Assembly (NCBI GenBank): GCA_029721435.1 | Contig: CM056574.1 | Coordinates: forward strand, 32,568,001 to 32,632,000 | Source of the DNA: Gymnothorax reevesii | Lineage: Eukaryota; Chordata; Actinopteri; Anguilliformes; Muraenidae | DNA: 64,000 nucleotides | Direction of reading: 5' to 3' | Notes under the pieces: generated by a model | What the model was told of the DNA's origin: nothing | Database searches by the model: none | The model's input: the letters and a program-made list of their open reading frames with translations, nothing else | Program-made: the position numbers and the translations under genes | Shown here: piece after piece, positions 1-12,169 of the stretch | Numbering within the stretch: the stretch's first letter is position 1 | How the letters are laid out: every line of letters begins with the position of its first letter

Positions 1-201
1 AGGGCTCAGTGTCAGAGCAGATCTGACCCGCGTCTCTGATCCCCGGGCACAGGGAGAGAGAGGGGGGGGGGGGGGAGAGAGAGTGATAGAGAGGGGGGAA
101 AAGGGAGGGAGGGAGAGAGAGAGAGTAAGGAGAGGGGGCGAAACAGTGACGAAGGAGGTAATAGAGATTTTGACGAGAGGAGAGAGAGTGGAGGAGTCAT
201 T
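1..201. repeat. Polypurine GA/G-rich tract
   Basis: Positions 51-200 are nearly all purine on the plus strand, with a G run at 63-76 and short (GA)n blocks. Such asymmetric tracts can form triplex or G-rich structures. The complementary strand yields only low-complexity Ser/Leu/Pro open frames. Confidence 0.8.
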
Positions 202-300
202 GAGTATCTGAAGGGATATATTCACAATAGTATAAAGAAACTGGCGAGCGTAGTTGGGCTGAACGGCCTGTCTTCGCCATTCATGTTATGTTATGTTATG

Positions 301-301
<1 letters not shown>
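202..301 (+). mobile_element. 3' end of a LINE/SINE-like retroelement with (ATGTT)n tail
   Basis: A short unique-looking segment containing GGGCTGAACGGCCTGTCTTC is followed by three copies of a TTATG-type pentamer at 282-300. A conserved GGCTGAATGGCCTGT block followed by pentanucleotide repeats is the usual 3' end of a retroposon family in fish and other vertebrates. The 5' end is not visible because the segment is flanked by purine tracts. Confidence 0.4.

Positions 302-346
<45 letters not shown>
302..346. repeat. (GA)n microsatellite
   Basis: An uninterrupted GA dinucleotide run of about 45 bp; GA-rich imperfect sequence continues to about 690. Confidence 0.93.
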
Positions 347-348
<2 letters not shown>

Positions 349-700
349 GGAGCGAGACAGTGACAGGGGATGTAATGGAGTTTGAAGACAGGAGGGACAG
401 TGGAATAGAAAGAGAGAAAGAGAGGATAATATTCTGAAGAAAAGAGAGCAGAAGAGAGAGGTTAATATTTTCAAGGAGATTGTAGGAGAGAGAGAGGCCT
501 CCGGAGAAGATAATAGTCAAAAGATGGGGGTTAAGAGGGGAAGATAATGGAGTGCCGGAGAGGGAGGAGAAATACATTTAAAAAGACAGAGGGAGACGGC
601 AGGTGAAAAAAGAAGAGGATAAAATGAGAAAAAAAAGAGGGGGAGGAGGAAGATAAGAGGAAATGAAAGAGAAAACAGCAGAAGGAGAACAGAGTCTCAC
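347..700. repeat. Purine-rich imperfect GA sequence
   Basis: Decayed GA-rich sequence continuous with the (GA)n array. No gene is seen. Confidence 0.6.
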
Positions 701-1670
701 CTCTGACCTGGGGGGAGGTCATACCAACATAGGACACATCTCCATGGAGACTGCAGCAGTCACATGACTTCACCATAGCACTGTAAAGTAATGTTCTACC
801 ATTGTGACATCACCAAATGTCATGACCACCAATTGACTTGACTAGGCACTGTATTGACCTCTGCCCTGCTTCAGCCCCATTGCTTATGACCTGCAGATCA
901 GGCGTTGGTGGCAATGGAATTATTTCTGGTGTACAGTTGTGTTCAGGTGCTGAACTAACCAATGGCATGGGAGACCGGGAAAGTGTAAGCAAAGAATCAG
1001 CTAAATCCAGGACCATAGGAGAGTTCTGAGACTTCCACTGATCCAGAATCAGGTCAGAATGGCAGGTCCCTCTCTATACGGATCGCAGCAGCTGAGAGTG
1101 AAACTGAATCAGGGACAGGATGAAGTGGCAGGTCTCTCATGACTCCGAAACAAGGCAGCTTTTCAATGCGCAGTGCCAAGCAGTGACAGTCCTGCCACTC
1201 TCAATGATGGCATTTCCCTCCTGACAGTCCGCAAGCTGGCTGACGTGCTTGTGTATTTACATGTTCCAGATCGAGATACACCACAAACCGGGATATACAT
1301 CCTCCATAATGAGGCAGCAACCCTCACCAATGGAAGCGAACACAGAGATTAAGCCCCTGATTACCCGAGCAACTCCGCCTGGAAACAGAGAGCCATGAAC
1401 AAGCCCTGTATGCAAAACATCATAAAGCATGGCTTTAATCTGCTGTAACGAGACAGTACAAGGAGCCCCGGGGGGTACATTATCACCCATCGAGCTACGA
1501 GGTCATTCCACACTACAGCCCCACTGCTATAGGCAAATACACTGCATACAAGCTCCTGCTGTTATATAAAGCACTGCTCCTGGCTTCATATTAGACCGAA
1601 CAGACGCACATACATACGAACACAAACTAATACACTCTTCTTCTATCTGTCTCACACACACATTCACACA
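701..1670. other. No feature recognised
   Basis: Mixed-composition sequence without a recognisable coding region, inverted repeat or simple repeat. It falls within the presumed gnao1 intron 2. Confidence 0.4.
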
Positions 1671-1675
1671 TGCCC

Positions 1676-1960
1676 GCGTGGAAACACACACACATTCACT
1701 GCCTCCCTGCCTGAAACATACTGACATGGACACACACACAGACACACACACATACATTCTCTGCCAGATACCTACTCCCATGGACATACACACACAGACA
1801 CGTTCTCTGCCTCTCTGCCAGATGCATGCTCACATGGACACACACACACTCACACACACACACACACACACAAATACATTCTCAGCCAGATACATACTCC
1901 CATGGACACACACACACACACACTCATGCACACATACACACACAGGCAAACACGCAGACA
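1676..1960. repeat. Imperfect (CA)n-rich minisatellite
   Basis: About 285 bp dominated by CACACA blocks separated by recurring segments such as ATACATACTCCCATGGACA (seen near 1766 and 1888), so it is a longer degenerate tandem array built on CA repeats. Open frames here are low-complexity His/Thr strings. Confidence 0.85.
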
Positions 1961-2179
1961 CACACTGTTTCCTCTCTCAGCCTCACTCTCAAATAAACAC
2001 ACAATTTAATGCAGCGGAACTCATGGCAGAGGACATCATATGACCCAGATAAGGCTCCATTACCCTATCAGTGCACAGAGGTGCTGACAAGTGACCAATG
2101 AGCTGTTTGCGTTGCTCTACCTCCACCCCGCCCACTCTCTGGCGCAATGGCACAGCAGGCCTCCTCCCTGTTGTATTAT

Positions 2180-2201
2180 CCCTCCCTCCCTCCCTCCCTC
2201 C
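2180..2201. repeat. (CCCT)n microsatellite
   Basis: Five tandem CCTC/CCCT tetramers on the plus strand. Confidence 0.85.
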
Positions 2202-5200
2202 ATCAGGACCACTCCATCCCTCTCTTTTGGCGAGGAGTGGAGAGAGATGGAGGGAGCTGAAGGGTGGTAAAGAGTGAAGGACTCGCCACAGCGGCGAGTT
2301 CTCAGAGCAGCAGCACAGCAAAAGTCGACAAGCACTTCAGTCTCACAATGAGAATCACAATCTTTTTTCCCTTTCTAGTAGGAAATATTGACAAGATGAA
2401 AGCCATTGTAAGTGACATGGTCGCGCCCAATAAGTAGTTGTTGAAACTCGCCGAACCGTCCCACATCGTTGGCAATGATTTTGTCGTATAGATGCGCGGC
2501 TTTGAATGTAAAAGACTGAAATGCCCATTGGGATCGGTTTATAAGTATCACTGGGTTGTTGATGGAGAGGGAACGGGATGGCGCATGTCTCTCGGCCTTC
2601 TGGGATTATTATTGCCGTCTCTATCGCTGGAGAATATGACGCCGTGCGCTCATTCTGTCCCCGCAGGACCTCACCTCAGGATGGATGGACTGCTTCATCA
2701 CCACACCCTGTGTTACTGCAGTGATGCGCTCAAGACACTCTCCACGGCTGATGGTTTCTCCCTTTTCCTGTAACCATGAGCTTCTAAATGCCAGCTTTTT
2801 TTGTGAATAAGCAAGATGCTCCAATTAAAATTTTCTTTTTTTTTTTTTTTTAGCTGAATGCTTGTCATCAAGTGGCCCATCCACTCCACTTCTGAAGCTA
2901 TTTCACAGTCTCCACATTTGGGAGTCTAACGTACCTAAGTAGACTCAAAGCAGACAGATGCTAGGCTGTCCGAGCACTGCTTACAAATTAAACGCGGATT
3001 GCTCCATTTGCCCGCTGGTGTTACGTCTTAGCACTAGAGGAAAAACATCAACACATTTTCCACAGGTTAATGCTCAAAATTTTGTCAGCCCAAAATGTAG
3101 ATGTCATCATGGGATTTGTAGTTGTAAGCCTCTGGAACCCTGCGCTAAGGTCAACGGAGGTATAAGTCCACGTTGAAAACCAACGCGAAATGTCTGCAGA
3201 TAGGTCGATTGAGGACTTGTTTACGCAAAAAAAAAATTGACATGCTAAAATTGCATTTACTTCTTATTACAGCGGACTCCAAAACCAAATTCTGACAAAA
3301 GATTTGCAACGTGATGAGCTGCACTAGGCTTCACGTTCATGCTACACGTCAGTGACGCTTCATTACAATTGTGCCTTTTCTGTGTCCTGCACTAGCCCAT
3401 AATAATCCCTTTGGTAAGCACTACTGTATGTCATTTTGGATGACAATGAAGGAAAAATAAACCAATAGGCTAATGAACAGTTGTTATACTCAATCAGAAA
3501 GATAACTTATTAGCACTAATATAAGTTCAGCTAAAAATGAAGGTGTTTCAACAAATAGTGTAGAATGAATTGGTTTATTGACTGTACTGTACAGGCTGGG
3601 TTAGCACCGGAGAAGATTCTAGATGGTTTATTGCTTATGCTTATTCAGTGCTGGAAAAAGACTTATGCGGTGACCTTAAATATGCATTCACGAGCTCCCT
3701 GCTGAGCCAATGTATAACAAGCTGTTTTAGAGATGTTTCCACTGTTCAACAGCTTCTCCAGCTTATTTCAACTGTTCCTACTCTGAGACACTTTATTTAG
3801 CCTCTTTGAAGTTATCTAAAGTTGTTAGGCTACGGAATTCACACATATAATGGAATTCTGCTCAAGTGCAGCAGCTTTTAATGGGCTGTAAAATAAGATA
3901 ACCCCATTAAGTCATGTGTACTTATTTCTTCTCTTTAACTACACTTGTCATGATAAGTTTTAGACATTGAACTCAAGTTAGTACATTTTCAAAAGATAAA
4001 CTTACAGTTATCCATTGACTAGACTAATTGTGAGTTGAAAAAAAACTTATCTTCAAGCTGACTGAACTCTCATTTTTAAGGTAGCCGGATGAGCTTTCAT
4101 TTCCAAGTTTAAATGCTATGAACTGTACAACAGCATGCATTTTGCAAGCCCAGAAAATGCAACATACAGCAGGCTGTGCATAACATCGCAGTGTTTATCA
4201 TTGCACAGAATCTAATTAGGCTCCAGGCTTATCCTTCTCAAGCAAACAAATTAGGCAAGTGCATGACATGCCCAGTTGCCCTGTTTTCCACTACCATTGT
4301 CATGTCCTGCTGGTAATCACGTTCTGGCAACACATTTTTAAGAAAAAAGGGGCTATTGTGTTCCAGATCATAGACTAACAGGCCATCAGTGCTCAAATTG
4401 CTAGCTACAGCTGCAGCCACGATGGACGGGATGATAAGGAATTAAGTATTCCAGTGCAAGCGAAAGGCACCTTTCTATATCAGAAGTGGGTAAAGTAAGT
4501 AATATAATCAATACATGTAGAGGTCCCTTAATAGAAAAGCTTAAAAGCAGCTGATTGGCCAACACTGTTGTTTAACTGCATAACACCATCCAGTGCTGGA
4601 AAACTCAAGGGTTAGTAGCTAAAAGACCACCCTTGTGCATGTCACACCCATGACTGCAGCCAGTTGATTTCACTTGGAGGAACTATACCCAGGTTGAGGA
4701 ATTGTGGTTACTTGCAAATGCGGGTGATTGGGGTAAAGAAACTGATGAGGACTTCAATTTTCAGGACCGGGGTTCTCCATCTCGCCCACCACACTGTTTT
4801 CCTATAGGTCTCCCGCATCGGTATTTTCTGTTTCAAGGGGAGTAATTACGCCACTGAGTACCGACTGAAGATTTGCATACGGCTCTGTTCCTAATGCAAA
4901 AATGGATGCAAAGCTTCTGGTCCACTGCAGTATCCTGGAGTGCTACACAGAAACACGGTCAGCCCATTTAACTGAGAGCCTGGGGCTTGAGCTAATGACG
5001 GATACAAACACAAACTGACCCGAAAGAGCGAGCGAGCATGTGACTGCACGAAAGGGCAATGAGAAAAAGCCTCGCTAGTGAGTCACTCCCTGACGTATGC
5101 AAAATTCGATAATACATACAGAAATAATGACCTTTTAAAAAGGCATAAGTGGAGAATACGAGGCCCACGAGTAGCAAAGAGCGAGCGATTCCCGTGTTAT

Positions 5201-5945
5201 ATTTAGCGTGATATGGGGATTCCGGAGATTGTTAGCATATCTCTGGCCTCCGAAGCCGCTATTGTCATGGAAGGAAGACAGCGCAGGCCCGTAATGGGTC
5301 CTGATATCCACAGTAGCGAACGGCACCCCCTTCCAAAATTAACTGAGTTGGTGGCATAACTGAGCTGCCAGGGCGTATCAGTGCACGGAGAGCCGAGAGC
5401 AAAAAAAAAAAAAAGAAAAAAATGACCGTAATGGACCGGGAACGGCAGAGCGGGATTGGGAACGGTCGCCTTTGTTCTCGATCCAGTCGGTCAACCCACA
5501 TCAAATCATCAGAGATGGCAGTGCTGACCTTATAACACCATTACCACTCCCACTCGGACTGCCAATATCCCTGAGAGTGAAAGCACTCACAGTGTAAGAG
5601 ACACAGACAGTGAGAGGGGAACAGCCAGCTGGACAGGACAGTAGAGACCACAGGCTGACAGGAAATTGAGCTATCATCTATCCCCGATAACAGTTTTATA
5701 CTAGCCGACACATGGTGCTACGCACGGGCTATAAGCGCGGTCACGATAAAAGCTGATTAAATTAGCTGGATTTACTTGCAAAAACAGCTTCAAAATGCAG
5801 TTTTCATTTCATAGCTAAGTTCGAAACCTGGCGCATCGTTTTTGTCACGCTGTAAAACCGGTGTATGCGGAATACAGACTCATCGCCGTGGTTTTTTTGT
5901 CTGTCTGTCAGTGTGTCTGTCTGTGAACAGGATAACGTAAAAACC
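2202..5945. other. Intronic sequence, no gene recognised
   Basis: AT-rich sequence with a T run at about 2835-2852, A runs near 3230 and 5401-5414, and no convincing exon or transposon terminus. Short open frames on both strands lack any recognisable motif. Confidence 0.4.
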
Positions 5946-6116
5946 AGAAGTGTATAATCCAGGTTCAGAAAGTAAAACTCCATCCCAGGATATTGTTCCA
6001 GCCACAAAAGACCTGTCACTTTGCAACTAACAAGTGAAATCTGCTGACAGGAGTTTACGGGTGGAATGAAGACATCGTAGGAGTTTTACTTTCTGACCCC
6101 TGGATTATACACCTCT
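5946..6116. mobile_element. Short foldback MITE
   Basis: Two inverted arms of about 36 bp, at 5946-5981 and 6080-6116, share TGTATAATCCAGG and CAGAAAGTAAAACTCC with two or three differences. The loop is about 98 bp. This is the layout of a small nonautonomous DNA element. The superfamily cannot be assigned. Confidence 0.65.
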
Positions 6117-6340
6117 GGTAAAAACGGATGAACCGATTTCTATTAAAATTCACATATATGAAGATCTTATAACTCGGAATACCCCATTAAATTTTGGTGT
6201 TGATCCGAATCCGGATCACGATTCGGTGGACGTCAGTAATCTCTGATTGCTCTTGTTCACAGTGGTTTCAGAGGAGATGTGTGAATATACGCAAATCACC
6301 AACTCAGTAATAATATACAAGTTGTGCAGCTAACGTTGTG

Positions 6341-6851
6341 CCAGTGACGGCTGGTCAGCTGAAATTAGAGGAGGCACAAAAAAAAAATCCCTTTAAATTG
6401 AAAAGTTGTCTTTACCTGTTTTCTGTCATTCTCCTTAATTAACAAATCAAGCAATCCATTCGCAGTTAAAAAGACAGCTTCTTTCTAAATGCAATGTTAA
6501 GACGACCAAATAGGCCATTCAGAAAAAAAGGTTTTATTCACTTTACAAAAAAGACATACTACACTGCTAACTTCATATTTGTTTTTTGGCACATCCTGGA
6601 ATGCTGGCTATCTAACCTGTGTGTCCTGATTGCTTAAATTACAAAAAAGAAAATTAAGATTAGCAACAACATTGACTGCAATGCAATTTCACTTCAAAAT
6701 GATTCATTTTATTTCTTCTGATAGCACTGTGTGTTTTCGGAGTTCATATAACATTAATTTCAATACATGATTGAAAACTGGTCAAGATCAATCATTATTT
6801 GAAAGGGATGTTCTGCGCCTCCTCTATTTTCAGCTCACCAGCTGTCACTGG
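6341..6851. mobile_element. MITE with CAGTG termini (hAT-like)
   Basis: Inverted termini of about 37 bp lie at 6339-6377 and 6815-6853, beginning CAGTGACGGCTGGTCAGC on the left and the complement CAGTGACAGCTGGTGAGC on the right, followed by AGAGGAGGC. CAGTG ends are common in hAT elements. I see no clear 8-bp target duplication, so the call rests on the termini. The interior is AT-rich and noncoding. Related termini occur at 11.49-12.17 kb. Confidence 0.7.
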
Positions 6852-6853
6852 CA

Positions 6854-7708
6854 TTGAAATATCAGTTCTGTAATTATTACGCCTCTCTACTTTCATTTAT
6901 GTCTCTCTTTTGGCGGCAGTATAAGGTCATATAAATAATGCACCTTGAAAATTGAAAAAAAGAATCAAAATTGAAAAATTATATACAAATTTATGTATGC
7001 GCTGGCTATGCAAGCTCAGAAATTATTCTACTGCAGTTACTCTATATTCCTGTGTTGTGTTGACAACACTGTAAGGTCATGTGAATAAGGCACCTTGAAA
7101 TTGGGGGGGGGGAAGAAAATTGAAAAATTGATTGTAGAGCCATGGGAACGCAGTCGAGAACCAGGACAGGAGCATTCAGAGGTAGAGAAAGGAGTCGGGA
7201 GTCTGGAGAGAAAGTGAAAGAGAGTGAGAGAAAAAGAGAGAGATGGAGAGATAGACAGAGAGAGAGAGAGAGATCACAAGATGCTAACAAGAGATGAGCT
7301 GAGTCTCCAGCCTTCACACACCCTGATACAGTGAGTCAGACCTTCCTCTAAGTTCTGACAGAGCACAGCGTGAGAGGGCTACGCCTGGGCTGATCCCATC
7401 AAGCCGAACACTCTGCTTCCCACTTCAGCTGGACGGCTTCTCTATTCTTCACCATCCCCTCTGGTTCTGCACACTGCTGTTCTCTGACTTAGTTGACTGA
7501 GAATTCCACTACAACAAACCAAGCCAGGATTTCCGCCACCTCGCCAAGTCCAGGTGGGATAGTCCACCTTCACCCCACACAGGCAGAGGGCTTGATCCTG
7601 CAGCTCACTCACCCGCCCCACCTCCACCATCATTTCATACCAATTCGAGGACGAAGGCCCAGCCTTACTGTAAGAACCCATAGGATGACAAGATAGGTCT
7701 GAGATGCA
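6854..7708. other. No gene; GA-rich patch
   Basis: Contains a G run at 7101-7109 and an imperfect GA tract at about 7205-7272. Otherwise unremarkable intronic sequence. Confidence 0.4.
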
Positions 7709-7714
7709 ATAGCT

Positions 7715-8128
7715 ATGGCCCCAAGCATCCATAAATTCCGAAATTTAATTCCTAAATAATTGTATCTCCCCGACGACGATTGTCGGGAGATACTATGGTT
7801 CAGTTCTGGGGCCGCCGCTGCCCCCTGAAGAGATTTTCTGTTCCCGGCTCTGGAGGCGACAATTATAACAGGAATTTTTTTCTAATTTTGCACAGGCAAA
7901 AATATCTATTTGACAATGGTGAAGACCAATTTTTAGCAATTTTGGACGTCCAATATGGCTGCAGGCGGCCATTTTGTCCGAAATTTGGGGATTGGGCAGT
8001 TACAGGACTTGGTCCCTGTGGCGACCGAGTTATCTAGTTCTGTAATAGAGTTATAAAACCTAAATACGCTCATGTATAACAGGAAAAATTTGGCAGGGTA
8101 TACATTGCTTGTATTCTGAGCAAAGGGG
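7715..8128. mobile_element. Longer diverged relative of the CCCC...GGGG/TTAA MITE
   Basis: The left part (CATAAATTCCGAAATTTAATTCC near 7731) and the right part (ACAGGAAAAATTTGGCA to CAAAGGGGTTAA at about 8081-8132) match the 203-bp elements at 29151 and 30644, but about 270 bp of extra sequence sits between them. The right end abuts TTAA at 8129-8132. The extra segment starts with a strong hairpin at 7762-7793. It may be a fuller family member or a composite insertion. Confidence 0.55.
7762..7793. repeat. Hairpin: GTATCTCC(C)CGAC / GTCGGGAGATAC
   Basis: A 12-bp stem with a single bulged C and a 7-base loop lies at the left boundary of the extra segment in the 7715-8128 element. It may be a subterminal structure of a transposon. 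Confidence 0.6.
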
Positions 8129-8132
8129 TTAA

Positions 8133-10687
8133 AGGCTAGAGAGTGTGCTATTTTTGACACCATATCCTGAATATAGACAGTCCCCCAGTCAGTCCTTGAG
8201 TTCACTGCTTCTCTTCACTACACCTGTAGCATTTCAACTATTAGCCATGCATCCGCTACTACCGAGGTGGCTAACTCCGCATTGGGAGGGGAAAGGTTGA
8301 GTCACTTGTTTAATCAAAGGGCTTGCAGGCAGTTGTTTACTTTGTTTTTTATTTTCAAAAGCTCTGTTAGTGTTACATTCTGGGTCTCCCCCTGACGGAA
8401 ATGTCCACTGTGTTGACTTTTCCATCCGCCGACATCACAAGGAAATGAACGAGACGAGGAAGAGATGGTCACTGGTATCTCGGCTTCGGTTTGTCCAAAC
8501 TACCAGAATCTGACCGATTCAATCCATCCCCAACAGGAAGAAACAGATTCATTCAAAGATTCAGAGCTATTGCCTCATACCCTGAAGGTCATGCCAGCGA
8601 ATCATTGCAAACCCAACAAACTGATTATTTAGAATGGATGCGCCAACTACATATCTGCCAACGTACAAAAAAAACCTCACCCAAATTTTCTCTTTGTCAA
8701 TTTACTTCTCTAATGTCATGCGAAATTCAGTGTAGGGCTGGTTTTGTATTTCAAAAGACTTATCTGCAGATTGGGTGGAGGAACTGACGAAGGAAGTGAC
8801 TTCAGGTTCCTCAAATACAGCCTGAAATTTGGTAGCTGCGTGCCCCAACTTTGGAGGCCTGCCTTGCACTGGTCTCTTCAACGATATAACAGACTTCTCC
8901 ATAAGAAATGACCCATTGGAAAGCTTATAATCATAGACATCTGAGAACCAGAGCCACACATATTAATGTTAGGCCTATAGAAAAAGACAGTCTGACCGTC
9001 TTATTGCAGTATTCTCTTTGCCCTTAGAACAAACATTGCTCTCTCAAAGGTAGCTAAAGATTGGTAGCTATAACTAAAGAGTGGGTCATTCTTCGGACCA
9101 TTAGTGTTTGGATAGTGAAGAAATTTACAAAATTTAGGGTCCGTACACCAACAGAATTATTTCACTCATTGAAATAGTGAGTGAATGACACTCACCAGGG
9201 TATGGATTAGCTTTGTTGAAAGCTATCCAATCACTTTGGGCTGCTTAAAAAGGGCAGACAACTTATGAAAACTAATGTGATTTCTATGTTGTACACCAAT
9301 TTGTTTGTGAATACCATCAAATTAAAACTGAAAAAATGCACTTTCAACTCATATCCATGATTTAATTTCAGCCCCAGTGCACTGTGCTAATCAGTTAAAA
9401 TAAGAGTAACTTTGTAAATGACCAAGTTATCATGAGCCTGACTATACATTAAAAGACGAAAATACGTAAATGGCACTAAAGCACAGCTATACAAATGGCG
9501 AATGGGGTAATACAGAACAGACAGGCATCGCACAAAACTTAAGGCCGCTTTCATTTGAACTTCACTCAGATGCTGGTGCTTCTTTCTATTGCGAACAATC
9601 ACAGTGGGCACTCGGCAATACAATTCAGGCTTAACTAGTGACATTATAACCCAAAGAAGCGAGGCAGATATACTACCCTACTCAGTGCCAAGGATGTAAA
9701 TGCAGAATATCGTAATTTCCTTTTTATAGAGCACTAGAAACCAGTCCAGAGAGTAAATAGTAGCCTTATAGCAAAGAGGAAAAAATGAGATTGAGAATAA
9801 ACATCCCAAGGGACAACCAGCACAGCTAAGTTGAACTGTATATCCCGTCTTTATCAATTACAGCAAGAAGCCAGGATGTAGTACTATTTCAACTGTACTG
9901 ATACTGTCAGAAATACCCAATACTCAGCGCACACCGCAGTAAGGTTCTTTTCCTCTGTTTTTCCATTGTTGTAAATGACACCACATTTTCTCTGCGCCAT
10001 TAATGGATGTGACGGCTACTGCTGCTGATCTGATTGGTGTTCTGTGTCACACGGTTTTCATTTCTCCGCTTGCTTTTTTGCTGCATGAAACAACTCAAAC
10101 AAAACAAAACAAAGCTCACGTTACCTGGGGTTTACAAATACTCTGTTGACGGAAACCCAAAATAAAGAAACAATGTCCTGTGTGTACTGTGCAGAAAGCC
10201 AATGCTACACATGAGTGGGTAAGCAACTACGTCATATTGCATTATTAATGGTGCAATGGCCACTTTCCTTGGCACATGCTTAGACATGTCCATCTCAGAG
10301 GTTACAGTTTCCATCTCTCTCTCTCTCTTTCGTTGATTTGCCCTCCAAGGTTTCATGGGTGACCGACTTCTGCTCATTGTGCAATGGGGGAAGGGTTATG
10401 CAATCTTACACAGTAATGATGTTTATTACGCGCTCATACAGTAGCACATATTACTCGGGGCAGAGAGATATTTGACCTTATCGAGGCTGTAAAAGGCAAA
10501 ATGACGTAAGCTGATTTATCACCCCTCAGAAAACTGAACACGCCATGCCTTTAAGGTTTCCTGTTCACTGGGGCGTAATATTCATCTCAACAGAAACAAA
10601 GTCTTCCACCATTTTTTGAAATTTTGTGCTTCTGCTAGCGAAATGATGAAGTACACTGCTTGGTATAACTCGATCCAGCGCACATTC
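8133..10687. other. Intronic sequence, no gene recognised
   Basis: AT-rich. A 98-codon plus-strand open frame at 8491-8787 is not recognisable and has no gene-like context. A short CT run is at 10314-10328. No transposon ends were found. Confidence 0.35.
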
Positions 10688-10906
10688 TTACCTACACTGC
10701 AGCACGAAGGCTGCAGAGGTCCCTGGGGCCCAATTACCTGAGCGTACGGACATCCTGTGGGCTTTACGGCGCGGCCCCGCGCAGATGAGCTCAGCTCTCG
10801 AGAGCGGCCACGCCTCGGCACCACTGAGGATGCCGCAATGGCTTTCTGAACTCATTAACGGTACCGCCACCAGTGTATGAGAACTCGTGCGCGAGCCAAT
10901 TGTCAC
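10688..10906 (-). other. CpG-rich island with splice-donor consensus, possible alternative or antisense-free first exon
   Basis: A locally GC-rich, CpG-rich patch (core 10735-10830) inside the presumed gnao1 intron 2. On the minus strand it ends with TGTAG followed by gtaagaat, a strong donor consensus, and a second weaker donor (CAG followed by gtaatt) lies at about 10738. A 72-codon open frame runs through it with its stop at the first donor, but the peptide is not recognisable. It could be a noncoding alternative first exon or simply a chance CpG island; no acceptor side is identified. Confidence 0.25.
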
Positions 10907-11491
10907 TCATTCAAATGGCACTCCACCGGAGCGCTTCAATGCTGTTGAGATTTTATTTTAAGCAGGATGGATTTCGTTGAAAATATAATGAAATTTCTCA
11001 GTATAAGAGAAAGCTTTGCAACGCATTCACAGACAATATCAGAGATAATGTGGAGTACAACAAGACTTTGTTCTATTCAGATATAGAGATTTGTGTACAG
11101 TGAACTGATGTTATTTTGTACTGAGATGGTTCATGTCAGAATGTATTAAGATGGAAGATATCACAGTATTATGACCCAATAAAGTGCGGGTTGGTTGATA
11201 AAATTTTAATAAAATCTTCCATTTCTTCACAATCTCAAACCCATGGAATGGTCTTCCAATCTCAAAGAAGCAACTGAGTGATGAGTTTCTCCAGAAAACA
11301 GTGTCTTCTTGGCGAAATATAAACAAATACATTATGAATTATGAATTGTCGGTGTAGAACATAGTTTAGCAACTGAAAGCTACAGTTTTCAGCTTCTAAT
11401 TTATTTAGGATGATTGGAGCAGTTTTGCTAGTCCCAAACAGCACATTACAAAATTACATGAGGACGGGGGATAAGTCATCCTGTGTGTTGT
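10907..11491. other. Intronic sequence, nothing recognised
   Basis: AT-rich sequence without repeats or exons that I can identify. Confidence 0.35.
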
Positions 11492-12075
11492 CAGCAGCCG
11501 CGGCTTGTCGGCCGTAACAAAGCGAAGCCAAAACCTCGCCCTTCAAAGCTTAATGACTACAACATTTTGCGTTTCACTTTTCTTTATCAGCAGTCGCCCA
11601 TACGAATTGGTAGAAGGACAATCGCATTTATTTTCGATAGCAAATGACGACGCAAATTATCAATACGTCCTTATAAATTAGTTTGTGAGGCTTCTTTCGC
11701 AAGAAGCCACGACAGTCCATTTTCTACAAGCGTAATAAGAAAAGAATGCGATGTTGCACAGCTTATTGCTTAATGAGCCTCACTAATCAATTTGCGAATC
11801 TGTGCCGTTTCATAAGCTTCTTGAGTGCGGAATTTATAGCGTAGGCCTATGGTAATTTATGTCGTAATTTATGTGTGAAAGACAACCCCTCAGAATTTCG
11901 TGATGCAATGTATAACAAAGCTATCGAAAATAAATTTGACTCAATTGACTGTTCTTCTAACAATTCGTATGAGCAACTGCTGATCAAGAAAAGTAAACTG
12001 CGAAAGGTTTAAGTCATTAAGCTTTGAAGGGCGAGGTTTTGGCTTCCCTTTGTTTCAGCCGACGACCCTCCACTG
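11492..12075. mobile_element. MITE with ~135-bp inverted arms, CAGTG-type family
   Basis: The left arm (11507-11641) and right arm (11920-12063) are long inverted repeats sharing AAGCCAAAACCTCGCCC, TTCAAAGCTTAATGACT, ATCAGCAGT and ATTTATTTTCGATAGC. Outside the arms the termini resemble CAG(TG)...CGGCT/CACTG, the same family ends as at 6341-6851. The right arm carries a roughly 9-bp extra segment. The roughly 280-bp centre is noncoding. Confidence 0.75.
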
Positions 12076-12078
12076 TTT

Positions 12079-12169
12079 AAATGAATGATTGAAAACAGGT
12101 CATGAACAATCAATAACTTTAAGGGATTGTTTGGGCTTCCCCTGTTGCCAATTCACGAGCCGCCACTGG
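12079..12169. mobile_element. Right-end fragment of the CAGTG-family MITE
   Basis: ATGATTGAAAACAGGTCATGAACAATCA and the following bases to CCACTGG align with the right end of the 6341-6851 element (6769-6851). It directly adjoins the 11492-12075 element, so two family members or ends lie back to back. Confidence 0.55.

Noticed and set aside
8491..8787. 98-codon plus-strand open frame considered as an exon
   Set aside because: No recognisable domain, and no flanking splice sites of quality that fit its frame; it lies within the presumed gnao1 intron on the opposite strand.
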